Made by a program: the position numbers and the translations under genes
Shown: positions 43,543 through 53,602 of the stretch, piece by piece
How positions within the stretch are numbered: the stretch's first letter is position 1
How the letters are laid out: each line of letters begins with the position of its first letter
The notes under the pieces: model-generated
The model's input: only the letters and a program-made list of their open reading frames with translations
Told to the model about the DNA's origin: nothing
Database searches by the model: none
Source: Isoptericola sp. BMS4
GTDB lineage: Bacteria > Actinomycetota > Actinomycetes > Actinomycetales > Cellulomonadaceae
Reading direction: 5' to 3'
Assembly: GCF_011634835.1 (NCBI RefSeq)
Contig: NZ_SIRP01000001.1
Span: 675,140-739,139, forward strand
Length of the DNA: 64,000 nucleotides

Positions 43543-43625
43543 GTGTGTGACCTTAGGACCTCAATGGCGGTTCAGGTCAACGGTGTCCCACGTCACAGCG
43601 GGCATCGTCGTCCCAGGTGAGCCGG

Positions 43626-44960
43626 TCACGTCGCGGCACCGGCGCGCTCGGAGGCCCAGTACTCGCCGTCGGGGAAGCGGAACCGGGCGACGGACTCCGG
43701 TCGCATGCGCGTGGAGTAGCCGGGCGCGGTGGGCAGCACGTAGCCGACGCCCTCGCCCGCGTCGGTCGCGACGCAGGGGTCGGTGAAGTGCTCGTGCAGG
43801 TGGTCGACGAACTCGGCGATCCGCCCGTCCAGCGAGCCGGAGACGGCGACGTGGTCGAGGACGGCGACGTGCTGCACCATCTCGCACAGCCCGACGCCGC
43901 CGGCGTGCGGGCACACGGGGACGCCGAACTTCGCGGCCAGCAGCAGCACCGCGACGATCTCGTTGATGCTGGCGAGGCGCCCGGTGTCGAGCTGGCAGTA
44001 GTCGATCGCCCGAGCCTGGAACAGCTGCTTGAACATCACCCGGTTGTGGCTGTGCTCGCCCGTGGCGACACGGACGGGCGCGACGGCCTCGCGGACGGCG
44101 GCGTGGCCCAGCACGTCGTCGGGCGACGTGGGCTCCTCGATCCACAGCAGGTCGAAGCCGGACAGCGCGTTCACCCACTCGATCGCCTCCGGCACGTCCC
44201 ACACCTGGTTCGCGTCGATCATCAGGGTGGTGTCGGGGCCGACCGCCTCGCGCGCGATGCCGAGCCGTCGCCGGTCGTCGTCGAGGCTCGCACCCACCTT
44301 GAGCTTGACGTGCCGGTAGCCCTCCTCGACGGCCTCGGTGCACAGCCGGCGCAGCTTGGCGTCGTCGTAGCCGAGCCAGCCGGCCGACGTCGTGTAGGCG
44401 GGGTAGCCGCGGCGCTCCAGCTCGGCGATGCGCGCGGCCTTACCCGGCGCGGCGGCGCGCAGGATGCCCAGCGCCTCGTCGCGGGTGAGCGCGTCGGAGA
44501 GGTAACGCAGGTCGGCGACGTCGACGAGCTGCTCCGGCGTCATGTCGGCCAGCAGGCGCCACAGCGGCTTGCCGGCGCGCCGCGCGGCCAGGTCCCACGC
44601 GGCGTTGAGCACCGCTGCGAGCGACAGGTGCACGACGCCCTTCTCCGGCCCGAGCCACCTCAGCTGGCTGTCCGCGGTGAGGTCGCGGTAGACGGCGCCC
44701 ATGTCCGCGGCGAGCTCGTCCACGTCGCGGCCCACGAGCCGCTCCGCCTGGTGCCGGGCGGCGAGGGCGACGACGTCGGTGCCCCGGCCGATCGTGAAGG
44801 TGAGCCCGTGGCCGGCGAGGTCGGCGGACTCGTCGTCGGTGCGCAGCACGACGTAGACGGCGGAGTAGTCGGCGTCGACGTTCATCGCGTCCGAGCCGTC
44901 GGCGTCGAGCGACGTGGGGAAGCGGACGTCGGTGATCTCGACGTCGGTGATGGTGGGCAT
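43626..44960 (-). CDS. enolase-superfamily dehydratase, probably L-fuconate dehydratase
   Basis: 444 residues, the length of L-fuconate dehydratases. Motifs in order: [11 protein letters not shown] in the N-terminal cap, HVKLKVGAS with the catalytic Lys, [13 protein letters not shown] and [10 protein letters not shown] as metal ligands, and GEHSHNR and [12 protein letters not shown] at the active site. The CPHAGG..LCE block is characteristic of the fuconate branch. It dehydrates L-fuconate to 2-keto-3-deoxy-L-fuconate in the cytoplasm. GAGG lies five bases before the ATG. The rest of the pathway lies about 10 kb downstream. Confidence 0.85.
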   Translation of the reverse strand: MPTITDVEITDVRFPTSLDADGSDAMNVDADYSAVYVVLRTDDESADLAGHGLTFTIGRGTDVVALAARHQAERLVGRDVDELAADMGAVYRDLTADSQLRWLGPEKGVVHLSLAAVLNAAWDLAARRAGKPLWRLLADMTPEQLVDVADLRYLSDALTRDEALGILRAAAPGKAARIAELERRGYPAYTTSAGWLGYDDAKLRRLCTEAVEEGYRHVKLKVGASLDDDRRRLGIAREAVGPDTTLMIDANQVWDVPEAIEWVNALSGFDLLWIEEPTSPDDVLGHAAVREAVAPVRVATGEHSHNRVMFKQLFQARAIDYCQLDTGRLASINEIVAVLLLAAKFGVPVCPHAGGVGLCEMVQHVAVLDHVAVSGSLDGRIAEFVDHLHEHFTDPCVATDAGEGVGYVLPTAPGYSTRMRPESVARFRFPDGEYWASERAGAAT

Positions 44961-44981
44961 GCGCACCTCTTCGTGACGACT

Positions 44982-44997
44982 AAACATCGGATGATTT
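44982..44997. promoter_or_regulatory. GntR-type palindrome upstream of the fuconate dehydratase gene
   Basis: AAACATCGGATGATTT contains CATC-G-GATG with outer AA/TT, a common operator shape for GntR/FCD regulators. It lies 22 bases upstream of the ATG at 44960, in the divergent gap shared with the ThuA operon. It differs from the TAATCGATAATCG operators elsewhere in this region. Confidence 0.4.
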
Positions 44998-45225
44998 TCA
45001 GGCACTCTATCGGCCTGTGGTCGCCGTGTCACGATGAAGCTCCGCACGATGGGCCAGAGGTCTGAGGAATGGTGATCCGGGGTGACGTGCGGTGGTGGAC
45101 CCCCGCCCGCCCGGCCCCAGGCGCCGGTAAACGTTGTCCACAGACTGGTACCGTCCGGACGGCCGCTCGCCGTGTCGCCTACGATCGTGCCCGCTCGAGT
45201 CACCGGCGACCACGAGGAGAGCGGC

Positions 45226-45942
45226 ATGACAGCGCTAACGCGACGGGCACTCGTCGTGCGAGGAGGCTGGGACGGTCACCAGCCCGAGGCGACCACGGAC
45301 CTGTTCGTCCCGTTCCTGAGGGAACAGGGCTTCGACGTGCGGATCGAGACGGACAACGAGGTCTACGCCGACGCCGAGCTCATGGCGTCGACGGACCTGG
45401 TGCTCCAGTGCGTCACGATGTCCACGATCGGCAAGGAGGCGCTGGCCGGCCTGCGGGCGGCGGTCGCGGCGGGGACGGGCCTGGCGGGCTGGCACGGCGG
45501 GATCGCCGACTCGTACCGCGCCAGCTCGGACTACCTGCAGCTCGTGGGCGGGCAGTTCGCCACCCATCCGGGCAAGGAGCCGCACCTGCGGGTGGGCGAG
45601 GGCTCCGACAACTTCCTCCGGCACACGATCGAGCTCACCGACCTGGGCCGCGAGCACCCGGTCACCGCCGGGCTGGACGACGTCGAGCTGGAGACCGAGC
45701 AGTACTGGGTGCTGCACGACGACCTCATCGACGTGCTCGCCACCACGACGCACCCCGCGCCGGAGTGGCACCCGTGGCACCGCCCGGTGACGTCGCCCGC
45801 CGTGTGGACGCGGCAGTGGGGCGACGGCCGGATCTTCGTCGCGACCCCGGGGCACTCGGTGGACGTCCTGGAGCATCCGACCGTCCGCACCATCGTGGAG
45901 AGGGGGCTGCTGTGGGCGAGCCGCACGGCATCGGACTCGTAG
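45226..45942 (+). CDS. ThuA-domain protein
   Basis: 238 residues with a ThuA/glutamine-amidotransferase-like fold: [15 protein letters not shown] at the start, [28 protein letters not shown] with the conserved His, and [25 protein letters not shown] lies four bases before the ATG. It overlaps the oxidoreductase gene by 31 bases. ThuA genes accompany Gfo/Idh genes in sugar operons; biochemical data suggest 3-keto-sugar chemistry for some, so a sugar-oxidation role here is inferred. Confidence 0.85.
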   Translation: MTALTRRALVVRGGWDGHQPEATTDLFVPFLREQGFDVRIETDNEVYADAELMASTDLVLQCVTMSTIGKEALAGLRAAVAAGTGLAGWHGGIADSYRASSDYLQLVGGQFATHPGKEPHLRVGEGSDNFLRHTIELTDLGREHPVTAGLDDVELETEQYWVLHDDLIDVLATTTHPAPEWHPWHRPVTSPAVWTRQWGDGRIFVATPGHSVDVLEHPTVRTIVERGLLWASRTASDS

Positions 45943-47027
45943 GCCTCGGCGTCATCTCGCGCCAGTACCTGGAGACGCTCGCCGGGCACACCGGCGTGCG
46001 CGTCGCCGCCGTCACCGACCTCGACCGCTCGCGCGCCGAGGCCGTCGCGGCCGACCTCCCCAACGCGCGCGTCGTGGACGACGTCGCCGGGCTCGCCGCG
46101 GACGACGAGGTGCGCACGGTCCTCGACCTCACGACGCCCGGCGCGCACGCCGACGTGGCGCTCGCCTGCTCCGCGGCCGGCGTCGACCGCTACGGCGAGA
46201 AGCCGCTGGCCGCCGGCCTGGCCGCGTCCCGGAAGGTGATGGCCGCGGCGGACGCCGCGGGCACGCGGGTGGGCTGCGCCCCGGACACCGTGCTCGGCAC
46301 GGGCGTGCAGACGGCGCGGGCCGCCGTCGCGGACGGCGCGATCGGCACCCCGACGGCCGCCGTCGCGACGTGGGTCTCGGCCGGGCACGAGGCCTGGCAC
46401 CCGCACCCGGACTTCTACTACGCCGCGGGCGGCGGCCCCCTGCTCGACATGGGCCCGTACTACCTCACCAGCCTGGTGCAGGTGCTCGGGCCCGTGGCCT
46501 GGGTGCAGGGCGCGGCCTCGCGGTCGCGCGACGAGCGCACCATCGCGTCGGGCCCCCGGGAGGGGGAGCGGGTGCCGGTGGAGGTCGCCACGCACGTCAC
46601 CGGCGTCCTCGGCCACGCGAACGGCGCCCTGTCGACCGTGACGGTGAGCTTCGACGCCGTCGGCACGCACGCGCGGCCCATCGAGGTGCACGGCACGGAC
46701 GGGTCGCTGGTGGTGCCCGACCCCAACCGCTTCGACGGCGACGTCGAGCTGCGCCGCGCCGGCAGCAAGGCGTGGGAGGTGCTGCCGCCGAGCGCCGGGT
46801 TCGAGGGCGCGGGTCGCGGCGTCGGGCTGCTGGAGATGGTCGGTGCCGCGGGGCTGGGCGACGTGCCCGGATCCCCGCGTGCGGGCGGCGACGTGGGGCT
46901 GCACGTCATGGAGGTGATGGCGGGCCTGCTGGACTCCGCGGACTCCGGCCGTCGCGTCGACGTGACGACGGCGCCCGTCGTGCCGCCGCTCGTCCCGCTC
47001 ACGCCACGGGACGTCTGGCACGGCTGA
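45912..47027 (+). CDS. Gfo/Idh/MocA-family sugar oxidoreductase
   Basis: 371 residues from GTG 45912, with GAGAGGGGG about five bases upstream inside the ThuA gene. The NAD(P) motif is [11 protein letters not shown], and the catalytic Lys lies in GEKPLAAG where the family has EKP. The second domain has YAAGGGPLLDMGPYYL with a conserved Asp. These enzymes oxidise or reduce sugars and cyclitols. It is translated with ThuA and ends before a symmetric hairpin. Substrate unknown. Confidence 0.87.
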   Translation: MGEPHGIGLVGLGVISRQYLETLAGHTGVRVAAVTDLDRSRAEAVAADLPNARVVDDVAGLAADDEVRTVLDLTTPGAHADVALACSAAGVDRYGEKPLAAGLAASRKVMAAADAAGTRVGCAPDTVLGTGVQTARAAVADGAIGTPTAAVATWVSAGHEAWHPHPDFYYAAGGGPLLDMGPYYLTSLVQVLGPVAWVQGAASRSRDERTIASGPREGERVPVEVATHVTGVLGHANGALSTVTVSFDAVGTHARPIEVHGTDGSLVVPDPNRFDGDVELRRAGSKAWEVLPPSAGFEGAGRGVGLLEMVGAAGLGDVPGSPRAGGDVGLHVMEVMAGLLDSADSGRRVDVTTAPVVPPLVPLTPRDVWHG

Positions 47028-47051
47028 CGTCCGCGCGGGCCGCGGCACGAC

Positions 47052-47083
47052 GAGGGGTGGCCGGGAGATCCCGACCACCCCTC
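47052..47083. terminator. bidirectional hairpin between the oxidoreductase and the beta-helix gene
   Basis: GAGGGGTGG and CCACCCCTC close an inner CGGGA-GA-TCCCG stem. It stands between two convergent genes. Confidence 0.75.
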
Positions 47084-47117
47084 GCCGCGCGGCACCGGCC
47101 GCTGCCGCTGCCAGTCG

Positions 47118-50100
47118 TCAGGCGACCGGCGCCACGCTCATCTCACCCGCGGGGCCCTGCCGGTACACGTGCAGGTACCCGTCGGTGGTCAGCTTTCCCG
47201 ACGTGTCGAGGTGGCTCCACACCGGCTCACCGTCGACCCGCAGCACCACCCGGGTGCCGCCGTCGACGTCGACGGCACCGAAGGTCACCTCGTGCGTCGA
47301 GCCCGGCTCGATCACGTCGTTGGGGAAGACGTCGATCATGAAGACGTCCGGCGCCCAGCGCTGCATCTCGATGACGTCCTCCTTGATGACGACGAGATAG
47401 CCGGAGCTGCTGTTGGTCCACACCGGCTGCCCGGCGGTCTTGGAACGCACCGAGAACCCGAACCAGCCGCCGTCGAAGTCGCCCACGGTGGTGTCGAACC
47501 GGAGCAGCTCGTCACCGAACGTCGCCGGCGCGAACCCGGCGGCGGTGCGCGGCGCCAGGTGGGCGGCGCCGTCCGCGACGGTCACGCTGCCCGACGGCGC
47601 CCACGCCGTCGGGTCGAGGATCTCCTCGCCCAGGTCGGTCACCGGGTGGTCGGCCGCCTGCACCGTCACCGTGGACGACGACGTCAGGTCGGCCACTGCG
47701 GTCGACGTCGCGGTGATCGTCGCGGTCCCGGCCGCGACGCCGCGGACGGTGCCGTCGGCGTCCACGGTCGCGACGGACTCGTCGCTGGACGTCCAGTCCA
47801 GCCCGGTGCGTGTGGCGTCCGCCGGGGCGAGGTCGGCGTCCAGGGCGAAGCGCTCGCCCGGCTCGATCGTCGCCGTCGACGGCGCGACGGTCAGGCCGGT
47901 CGGGTCGACGCCCACCAGGGAGAACGTCACGTCGTCGACGTCCAGGTGCGTGAAGCCCTGCACGTAGAAGCCGACCCGGCCCGCGGCGTCGGGCGCCGGG
48001 TTGGCGCCCTCGACGACGACCTCGCCGTCGAGCAGCACCCGCACGCCGTCCGCCGTGACCACGACTCGCACGTCGTACTGCGTGCTCGGCGCCAGACCTG
48101 CGCCCGCGGGGAGCGTGGCCTGCTCGACCGTCCCCCACGCGGAGTCGAAGATCGTCCACGTGGGTCCGTCGGCCGCGTGCCGGTAGCGCACGTACCCGCC
48201 GGGCGTCTCGCCCGCCCGGTCGTACACGAGCAGCTGCCCGCCCTCGGGCACCTCGGCGGGCGTCGTGACGGTGAAGTCGAGCGCGTACTCCGAGAACTGC
48301 CGGTCGAGCCGCGTGTTCGCGCCGTTCTTGATGCGCAGCACGTGGTCGCCCGTGCCGTCGTCGACGATCGCCCGGTTGGCGTCGGTCGGCCAACCGTTCG
48401 CGCCCGACTCGAAGTCCGTCGAGTGCAGCACGCCGTCGCCGGCGGCCACGGTGACCGCCATCTCGTCCCGGATTCCCGGGGCGGCCTTCGACTCCACGGA
48501 CACGACGAGCTCGCCCGGCCCGACGGCGGTGAGCACGCCGTCGTCGCCCACGGTCGCGACGGTCTCGTCGCTCGAGGCGTAGGTGACGGCCTGGTCCGTA
48601 GCGTCCCACGGCACGGCCTGGGCGGCCACGGACACCTCGTCGCCGAGGGTCACGGTGAGCTGGTCGGCGGGCAGCACCAGCGACTCCAGCGCCACGGAGT
48701 CCGGCGACTGCGACTGGCCCACGTGGCCGTCGGTGCCGATCTCGCCGAAGTCGATCGCCTCGAAGCCGGGGATCTGGTCGAAGACGGCGGCGTCCTCGCG
48801 GAACGTGTAGTCGCCGCCGGCGGCGTCCACGAAGCCCGGGTCGGCGTCCGCGACCCAGTTGTCCCCGTAGTTGAGGAGATTCTTCGTGTCCAGGGCCCCG
48901 TGCTCGTTGACGTCGGGGTTGCGGTTCCGGTTCGGGTTCCAGACGACGTTGCGCGCGAACGTGCTGTGGTCCGGGAAGTAGTGGTTGTCGTCGAAGAAGT
49001 GCGCCAGCTCGGGGTACTTCTCCAGGTACGGCGTGCCGACGAAGTCGTCGTTGTCGGCGAACACCTTCTTCCAGTCCTCCATGTAGTGCGAGTCGACGGA
49101 GTTGCCCTCGCCGTCGCCCATCCACTGCGTGTAGTTGTCGTACGGGACGGTGGTGTCGACGAACACGTTGTTCACGGCGTCGATGTAGTCGGCCGAGCCG
49201 GACTTGATCGCGTCGTTGCCCATGTCCACGAAGACGTTCTGCTCGATGTGCAGGTCCCACGTGAAGTTGTCGGCGTAGATGCCCTCGACGCCGTGCTTGC
49301 TCAGCCCGATGTCGTGGAAGTAGTTCTGCCGGAACACGTGCCCGCGCTGCTGCGGGGTCTTGCCGGAGTTCATGTAGATCGCACCGAGGTCCTGGAACGT
49401 CTTGCACACGTCGTAGACCTCGTTCTGCTCGAACAGGTGGTCGTTGCCGTGCACGATGATCCCCGGGTGGGGAGCGTCGTGGATCTCGTTCCCGCGGGCG
49501 ACGTTGCCGACGCCGTCGAACATCACTCCCGGGTTGTACGCCTTGTGGTAGTAGGCGAAGTCGTGGATCTCGGAGTTCTCCACGCGGTTACGGCCGGGCT
49601 CCAGCGTCGTCTTGTCGCCGCCCTGGAGGACGGCGCCGACGCCACCCACGTGCCGGATCTCGCTGTCCACGACGGCGTGGTCGCGCCCGCCGCGGTTGAT
49701 CGGGATGCCGTCGTAGGTGTACCGGCCGGGGGAGTTGATGTACACGCCGCCGTCGGAGAAGTTCTGGATGTCCGAGCTCTCGATCGTCACGTGGCTGCCG
49801 CCGGCGATGACGGCGCCCAGGGCCCGCCCGTACTCCATCACCACGTCGTCGAACGTGATGTACGACGCGTCCTCGGTGCGGATCATGGGCTCGTCGAGGG
49901 TGGTGACGGTGACGTCGCCGCGCTCGGCGCGGAACGCCGCGTTCGGCATCAGGTACAGCAGCCCGGCGTCCCGGTCGATGTAGTACTCGCCGGGGGCGTC
50001 CAGCTCCTCGAGCAGGTTCTGCGCGAAGTGGAAGTCCGGGTACCAGGTCTTCATGAGGCCGGACATCTCGCCGTAGCGCAGCGTGATCGTCCTCGCGTCG

Positions 50101-50918
50101 GTGTCGATGGACTCGATCTTGTTGTACGACCATTCCCAGCTGTGGCCGAAGATGCCGTCGAGCCAGATGTTGTCCGCCTGGCCCCAGTACTGCGGGCGGT
50201 CGTACCCGTAGGCGAACGTGCCGCCGCGCTCCTGCAGGTCGGCGTCGTCCTTGGTCGGGCCGGGGTCGACGATGTCGCCCATCTGGACGGTGTCCTTGAC
50301 CGCGCCGGCGTTGGGCCAGCGGGCGAGCGTCATGCCCTGCCCGTCGATGTAGAGCTCCATCGGCGGTGTCTCGGAGACGTCGTTGGCCTTCCAGTAGCCG
50401 TGCCGGCTCAGCTGCCCGTAGTCGTCGACGCCGAGGGCCCGCAGGTCGATCTGGACGACGTCGTCGCGGGCGTCGGTCTCGACGATGCGGTCGAGCACCG
50501 CCGTGTCGGTGACGGGCTCGAAGTCGTCGTGCGGCAGGGTCGTGCCGCCCGAGAGCCGCGCCGTCTCGCCCGGGTACGACCGGTAGGTGATGGGGGCGTC
50601 GGCGGTGCCCGAGTCCTCCTCGCCGAGCGTGAAGGACGCCGAGCGCTGGTAGGTGCCCTCGCGCAGGTAGACGGTCACGCCGGTGTCGGGCAGGCCGTCC
50701 GTCGCCTTGAGCTCCCGGATCGCGTCCCGGGCGCCCTCGAGGGTGCGCAGCGGCTGGTTCTCGGTGCCGTTGGCCGCGTCGTCGCCGTCGGGGGAGACGA
50801 AGAACGTCTTGCCCGCGGAGTGTGCGTCGGCGTGCGGTGGTGGCGCGGCGACCGCCGCGGCGGGGATGCCCGTGCCGATGACGCTGGCGACGAGCAGGGC
50901 TGACAGATGTCGCTTCAT
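47118..50918 (-). CDS. secreted multidomain beta-helix protein, GH141-like, with Ig-like and carbohydrate-binding-like domains
   Basis: 1266 residues with a signal peptide (LSALLVASVIGTGIPAAAVAA). Residues ~35-620 form a right-handed parallel beta-helix, with an N-terminal TFFVSPDGDDAANGTENQP, GVTVYLREGTYQRSASFTL and an EDSGTADAPITYRSYPGE block that resembles GH141 (alpha-L-fucosidase/xylanase). Two Big_2 Ig-like domains carry WDATDQAVTYASSDETVATV and GLDWTSSDESVATVDADG. Two concanavalin-like modules surround the second, the last ending in LHVYRQGPAGEM. It is exported to attack a plant or algal polymer. The promoter shares an operator with the fucose importer. Confidence 0.8.
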   Translation of the reverse strand: MKRHLSALLVASVIGTGIPAAAVAAPPPHADAHSAGKTFFVSPDGDDAANGTENQPLRTLEGARDAIRELKATDGLPDTGVTVYLREGTYQRSASFTLGEEDSGTADAPITYRSYPGETARLSGGTTLPHDDFEPVTDTAVLDRIVETDARDDVVQIDLRALGVDDYGQLSRHGYWKANDVSETPPMELYIDGQGMTLARWPNAGAVKDTVQMGDIVDPGPTKDDADLQERGGTFAYGYDRPQYWGQADNIWLDGIFGHSWEWSYNKIESIDTDARTITLRYGEMSGLMKTWYPDFHFAQNLLEELDAPGEYYIDRDAGLLYLMPNAAFRAERGDVTVTTLDEPMIRTEDASYITFDDVVMEYGRALGAVIAGGSHVTIESSDIQNFSDGGVYINSPGRYTYDGIPINRGGRDHAVVDSEIRHVGGVGAVLQGGDKTTLEPGRNRVENSEIHDFAYYHKAYNPGVMFDGVGNVARGNEIHDAPHPGIIVHGNDHLFEQNEVYDVCKTFQDLGAIYMNSGKTPQQRGHVFRQNYFHDIGLSKHGVEGIYADNFTWDLHIEQNVFVDMGNDAIKSGSADYIDAVNNVFVDTTVPYDNYTQWMGDGEGNSVDSHYMEDWKKVFADNDDFVGTPYLEKYPELAHFFDDNHYFPDHSTFARNVVWNPNRNRNPDVNEHGALDTKNLLNYGDNWVADADPGFVDAAGGDYTFREDAAVFDQIPGFEAIDFGEIGTDGHVGQSQSPDSVALESLVLPADQLTVTLGDEVSVAAQAVPWDATDQAVTYASSDETVATVGDDGVLTAVGPGELVVSVESKAAPGIRDEMAVTVAAGDGVLHSTDFESGANGWPTDANRAIVDDGTGDHVLRIKNGANTRLDRQFSEYALDFTVTTPAEVPEGGQLLVYDRAGETPGGYVRYRHAADGPTWTIFDSAWGTVEQATLPAGAGLAPSTQYDVRVVVTADGVRVLLDGEVVVEGANPAPDAAGRVGFYVQGFTHLDVDDVTFSLVGVDPTGLTVAPSTATIEPGERFALDADLAPADATRTGLDWTSSDESVATVDADGTVRGVAAGTATITATSTAVADLTSSSTVTVQAADHPVTDLGEEILDPTAWAPSGSVTVADGAAHLAPRTAAGFAPATFGDELLRFDTTVGDFDGGWFGFSVRSKTAGQPVWTNSSSGYLVVIKEDVIEMQRWAPDVFMIDVFPNDVIEPGSTHEVTFGAVDVDGGTRVVLRVDGEPVWSHLDTSGKLTTDGYLHVYRQGPAGEMSVAPVA

Positions 50919-51045
50919 TGCGAGTGCTCCGACCTCTTCGGTGATGGTCACGGTCTGGGCCCGGCGTCGGCCGACGTCGGGCCCGTGTGCCCGCCCCGAG
51001 CCGGCTGCGCGGGGTGTGGACGTGACTGGCAGCGTGGCGGACATT

Positions 51046-51062
51046 ACATTAATCGATAATCG
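51046..51062 (-). promoter_or_regulatory. operator-promoter of the beta-helix gene
   Basis: On the minus strand CGATTATCGATTAATGT joins an ATCGAT-centred palindrome to a TAATGT -10 box. The same 17 bases with one change occur at 62177-62193 before the importer gene. It lies about 130 bases upstream of the ATG. Confidence 0.6.
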
Positions 51063-51132
51063 GTGACAATATGTCGGAGGGGGCGCCGACCCGCTACGGT
51101 CGGACCCGGCACCCGCGGATCGAAGGAGAACC

Positions 51133-51837
51133 ATGACCAGCAGCGAGACCAGCCGGCCGACCGTCGGCCGGAGCGACGGGGCGGACGCCGCCCGCGTCGT
51201 CTTCGTCGGCGACTCGATCACCGACGCCGGACGGGACCGCACGGACCGGGCCTCGCTGGGCGACGGGTACGTCGCCCTCGTCGCCGCGGAGCTCCGCCGC
51301 GAGGCCCCGGAGGCCGAGGCCGTCAACGTCGGGATCAGTGGGGACCGGGCCGTCGACCTGGAGCGCCGCTGGCAGGCCGACGTCGCCGCGGCGTCGCCCG
51401 ACGTGCTGAGCGTCTACGTCGGCGTCAACGACACCTGGCGCGCCTTCGACAGCGACGACCCCACCACCGCCGAGGACTTCGAGGCGACGTATCGGCGACT
51501 GCTGGCGCAGGTGGGCGCCGGCACGCGGCTGATCCTCGTCGAGCCGTTCCTCCTGCCCGTCCGCGACGAGCAGCGCGCGTGGCTCGACGACCTCGCCGGC
51601 AAGCGGGCCGTCGTGGCCCGCCTCGCCGCCGAGACCGGCGCCCCGCTCGTGCCGCTGCACGCGGTCCTCACCGAGGCGGCGGGGGACGACCCGGCCGCGT
51701 ACGCCCCCGACGGCGTGCACCCCACGCCCGCCGGGTCGCGGGTGATCGCGGACGCGTGGCTCGCGGCCTACCGTGGTGGCACGGGCATCGGCGGCGTGCC
51801 CGCCGCCGAGGTCGACGGGGCGGGGGTGCGGTCATGA
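51133..51837 (+). CDS. SGNH/GDSL esterase, probable polysaccharide deacetylase
   Basis: 234 residues. The four SGNH blocks are clear: VVFVGDSITDAG with the nucleophile Ser, VNVGISGD, SVYVGVNDTWR, and DGVHPTPAGS with catalytic Asp and His. There is no signal peptide, so it is cytoplasmic, perhaps acting on imported acetylated oligosaccharides, as rhamnogalacturonan acetylesterase relatives do. AAGGAGA lies three bases before the ATG. It overlaps the GntR regulator gene by four bases, which ties it to the sugar regulon. Confidence 0.88.
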   Translation: MTSSETSRPTVGRSDGADAARVVFVGDSITDAGRDRTDRASLGDGYVALVAAELRREAPEAEAVNVGISGDRAVDLERRWQADVAAASPDVLSVYVGVNDTWRAFDSDDPTTAEDFEATYRRLLAQVGAGTRLILVEPFLLPVRDEQRAWLDDLAGKRAVVARLAAETGAPLVPLHAVLTEAAGDDPAAYAPDGVHPTPAGSRVIADAWLAAYRGGTGIGGVPAAEVDGAGVRS

Positions 51838-52502
51838 GCGACCCGTTGGGCGGGGTCGACCTGCAGCGCGGCCTGCTGTCCGACCAGATCTACGACATCG
51901 TCAAGCGGATGATCAAGACGTCGCAGCTGGAGCCGGGGGAGCAGCTCGTCGAGTCGCAGCTCGCGCGGCGGCTCCAGGTGAGCCAGGCGCCCGTGCGCGA
52001 CGCCCTCAAGCGGCTGTCGCACGAGGGGCTGGTGACGCACGTGCGTCACCAGGGCAACTTCGTGGCCCAGTACAGCGACGAGGAGGTCCAGCAGGCGAAG
52101 GTCGCCCGCGTCGCCCTGGAGGCCCTCGCCGGGCGGTTGACCTGCGGGCGCCTCGCCCCGGAGACGCGCTCCACGCTGGAGAAGGTCATCGACGAGATGC
52201 ACGGCGCCGTCGACGAGGCGGACCTGCCGGGCTTCCGCGAGCTCGACTTCCGCTTCCACCGCGCCGTCGTCGAGGCGAGCGGCAACACCTACCTGCCGCG
52301 CATGTGGGACATCATCGAGCCGAGCCTGCGCGCCATGCACCTGCTCGGCGACCCCGAGTTCTCCGGCGACTGGCACCAGGTGGCCGACTGGCACCGGGGG
52401 CTGCTGGACGTCCTCGACGAGGGGGACCCCGACGCCGCCTCCGCGTTGTTCGAGGCGCACGCGGCGGGCACTCTCCTCGACGGCGAGACGCCGGTGGGCT
52501 GA
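51834..52502 (+). CDS. GntR/FCD-family transcriptional regulator, probable local sugar regulator
   Basis: 222 residues. The winged HTH is at about 12-75 (LLSDQIYDIVKRMI; LARRLQVSQAPVRDALKRL; LVTHVRHQGNFVA). The FCD domain has the metal and effector residues of the family in DFRFHRAVVEASGN and DWHRGLLDVLDEGD. FCD regulators bind organic or sugar acids such as fuconate or 2-keto-3-deoxy acids. It is translated with the SGNH esterase. Candidate targets are the two TAATCGATAATCG promoters at 51046 and 62177; the link is inferred. Confidence 0.87.
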   Translation: MSDPLGGVDLQRGLLSDQIYDIVKRMIKTSQLEPGEQLVESQLARRLQVSQAPVRDALKRLSHEGLVTHVRHQGNFVAQYSDEEVQQAKVARVALEALAGRLTCGRLAPETRSTLEKVIDEMHGAVDEADLPGFRELDFRFHRAVVEASGNTYLPRMWDIIEPSLRAMHLLGDPEFSGDWHQVADWHRGLLDVLDEGDPDAASALFEAHAAGTLLDGETPVG

Positions 52503-52532
52503 CACCCCTCGCCCCACGGACGCCCGCGGCGG

Positions 52533-53576
52533 TCAGGGCACGAGGCCGGCCAGGATGTCGGCGACGGGGGCGCGGCGCGCCGACCGCCAGCCGCGGCCGG
52601 CCCACAGGTGCACGGCGGACGGGTCGCCGGCGGCGGTCGCCGCCGAGCGCAGGGGCCGCGTGAGGTGGTGCAGCGCCGGGTATCCGGAAGGGGCGCCGGC
52701 GTCGTGGTCGCGGACGAAGCGGTTGACGAGCGCCCGCGCGGGACGCCCGGTGAAGGCCCGGGTGAGCCGTGTCCCGTCGAACGCGGGGTCGGCCAGAGCC
52801 TCCTGGTGCACGGGCGACGCCCCGCTCTCCGTCGCCCGCAGCACCGCGGTGCCGACGGCGACGGCTCCCGCCCCGGCGCTGAGCGCGGCCCGCACGTCGT
52901 CGCGGGTCGCGACGCCGCCGGCCGCGACCAGGGGAAGCCCGGTCGCCGTCCGGACGAGCCTGACCAGGTCGGGCAGCGGGCGGTCCTCCGGGAGCCGCCC
53001 CGGCTCCCAGACGCCCGAGTGCCCGCCGGCGCCGGCGCCCTGCACGACGAGCGCGTCGACGCCCGCGGCCTCGGCGCGCCGGGCCTCGTCCGGGTCGGTC
53101 ACGGTCTGCAGCGTGACGCTGCCCGCCGCACGCAGCGCGGCGACGACGGCGGGGTCCGGCAGGCCGAACGTGAACGAGACCACCGGCACGGGGCGCTCGA
53201 GCAGGGCGGCGACCTTCGCGTCCCAGTCGTCGTCGTCCTCGCGCGGCTCCGGCCACGGCTCGGTGAGCCCGAGCCGGTCGGCCGTCGGGCGCAGCGACTC
53301 CGCGTAGGCGTCGTAGTCCGCCCGGGAGATCCGGTGCGGGTTCGGCACGAACAGGTTCACCCCGAACTCCTCGACGCCCGCGGCGCGGACCCGTTCGACC
53401 TCCTCCGCCATGCGCGCGGCGGTCCGGTACCCGGCCGCGAGGTGGGCGACGTGCCCCGCACGGGCCGCCGCCACCACCAGCTCCGGGCACGACGGCCCGC
53501 CGGCCATCGGCGCCACGTGCACGGGGGCACCGTGGCGCAGTGGTCCGGGCAGGGGATCGGTGCTCGCCGGTGTCAT
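52533..53576 (-). CDS. nitronate monooxygenase-like FMN oxidoreductase (2-nitropropane dioxygenase family)
   Basis: 347 residues with a TIM-barrel FMN enzyme pattern: VAPMAGGPSCPELVVAAARAG at the start, VVSFTFGLPDP, VDALVVQGAGAGGHSG with the active-site His, and LVAAGGVATRDDVRAAL plus AVGTAVLRATES as phosphate-binding loops. The ATG has GAGGAGGACGAG directly upstream. It is probably unrelated to the flanking sugar genes. The members range from nitronate oxidation to quinone reduction. Confidence 0.85.
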   Translation of the reverse strand: MTPASTDPLPGPLRHGAPVHVAPMAGGPSCPELVVAAARAGHVAHLAAGYRTAARMAEEVERVRAAGVEEFGVNLFVPNPHRISRADYDAYAESLRPTADRLGLTEPWPEPREDDDDWDAKVAALLERPVPVVSFTFGLPDPAVVAALRAAGSVTLQTVTDPDEARRAEAAGVDALVVQGAGAGGHSGVWEPGRLPEDRPLPDLVRLVRTATGLPLVAAGGVATRDDVRAALSAGAGAVAVGTAVLRATESGASPVHQEALADPAFDGTRLTRAFTGRPARALVNRFVRDHDAGAPSGYPALHHLTRPLRSAATAAGDPSAVHLWAGRGWRSARRAPVADILAGLVP

Positions 53577-53602
53577 CTCGTCCTCCTCGTGGCCGGTGGC
53601 CG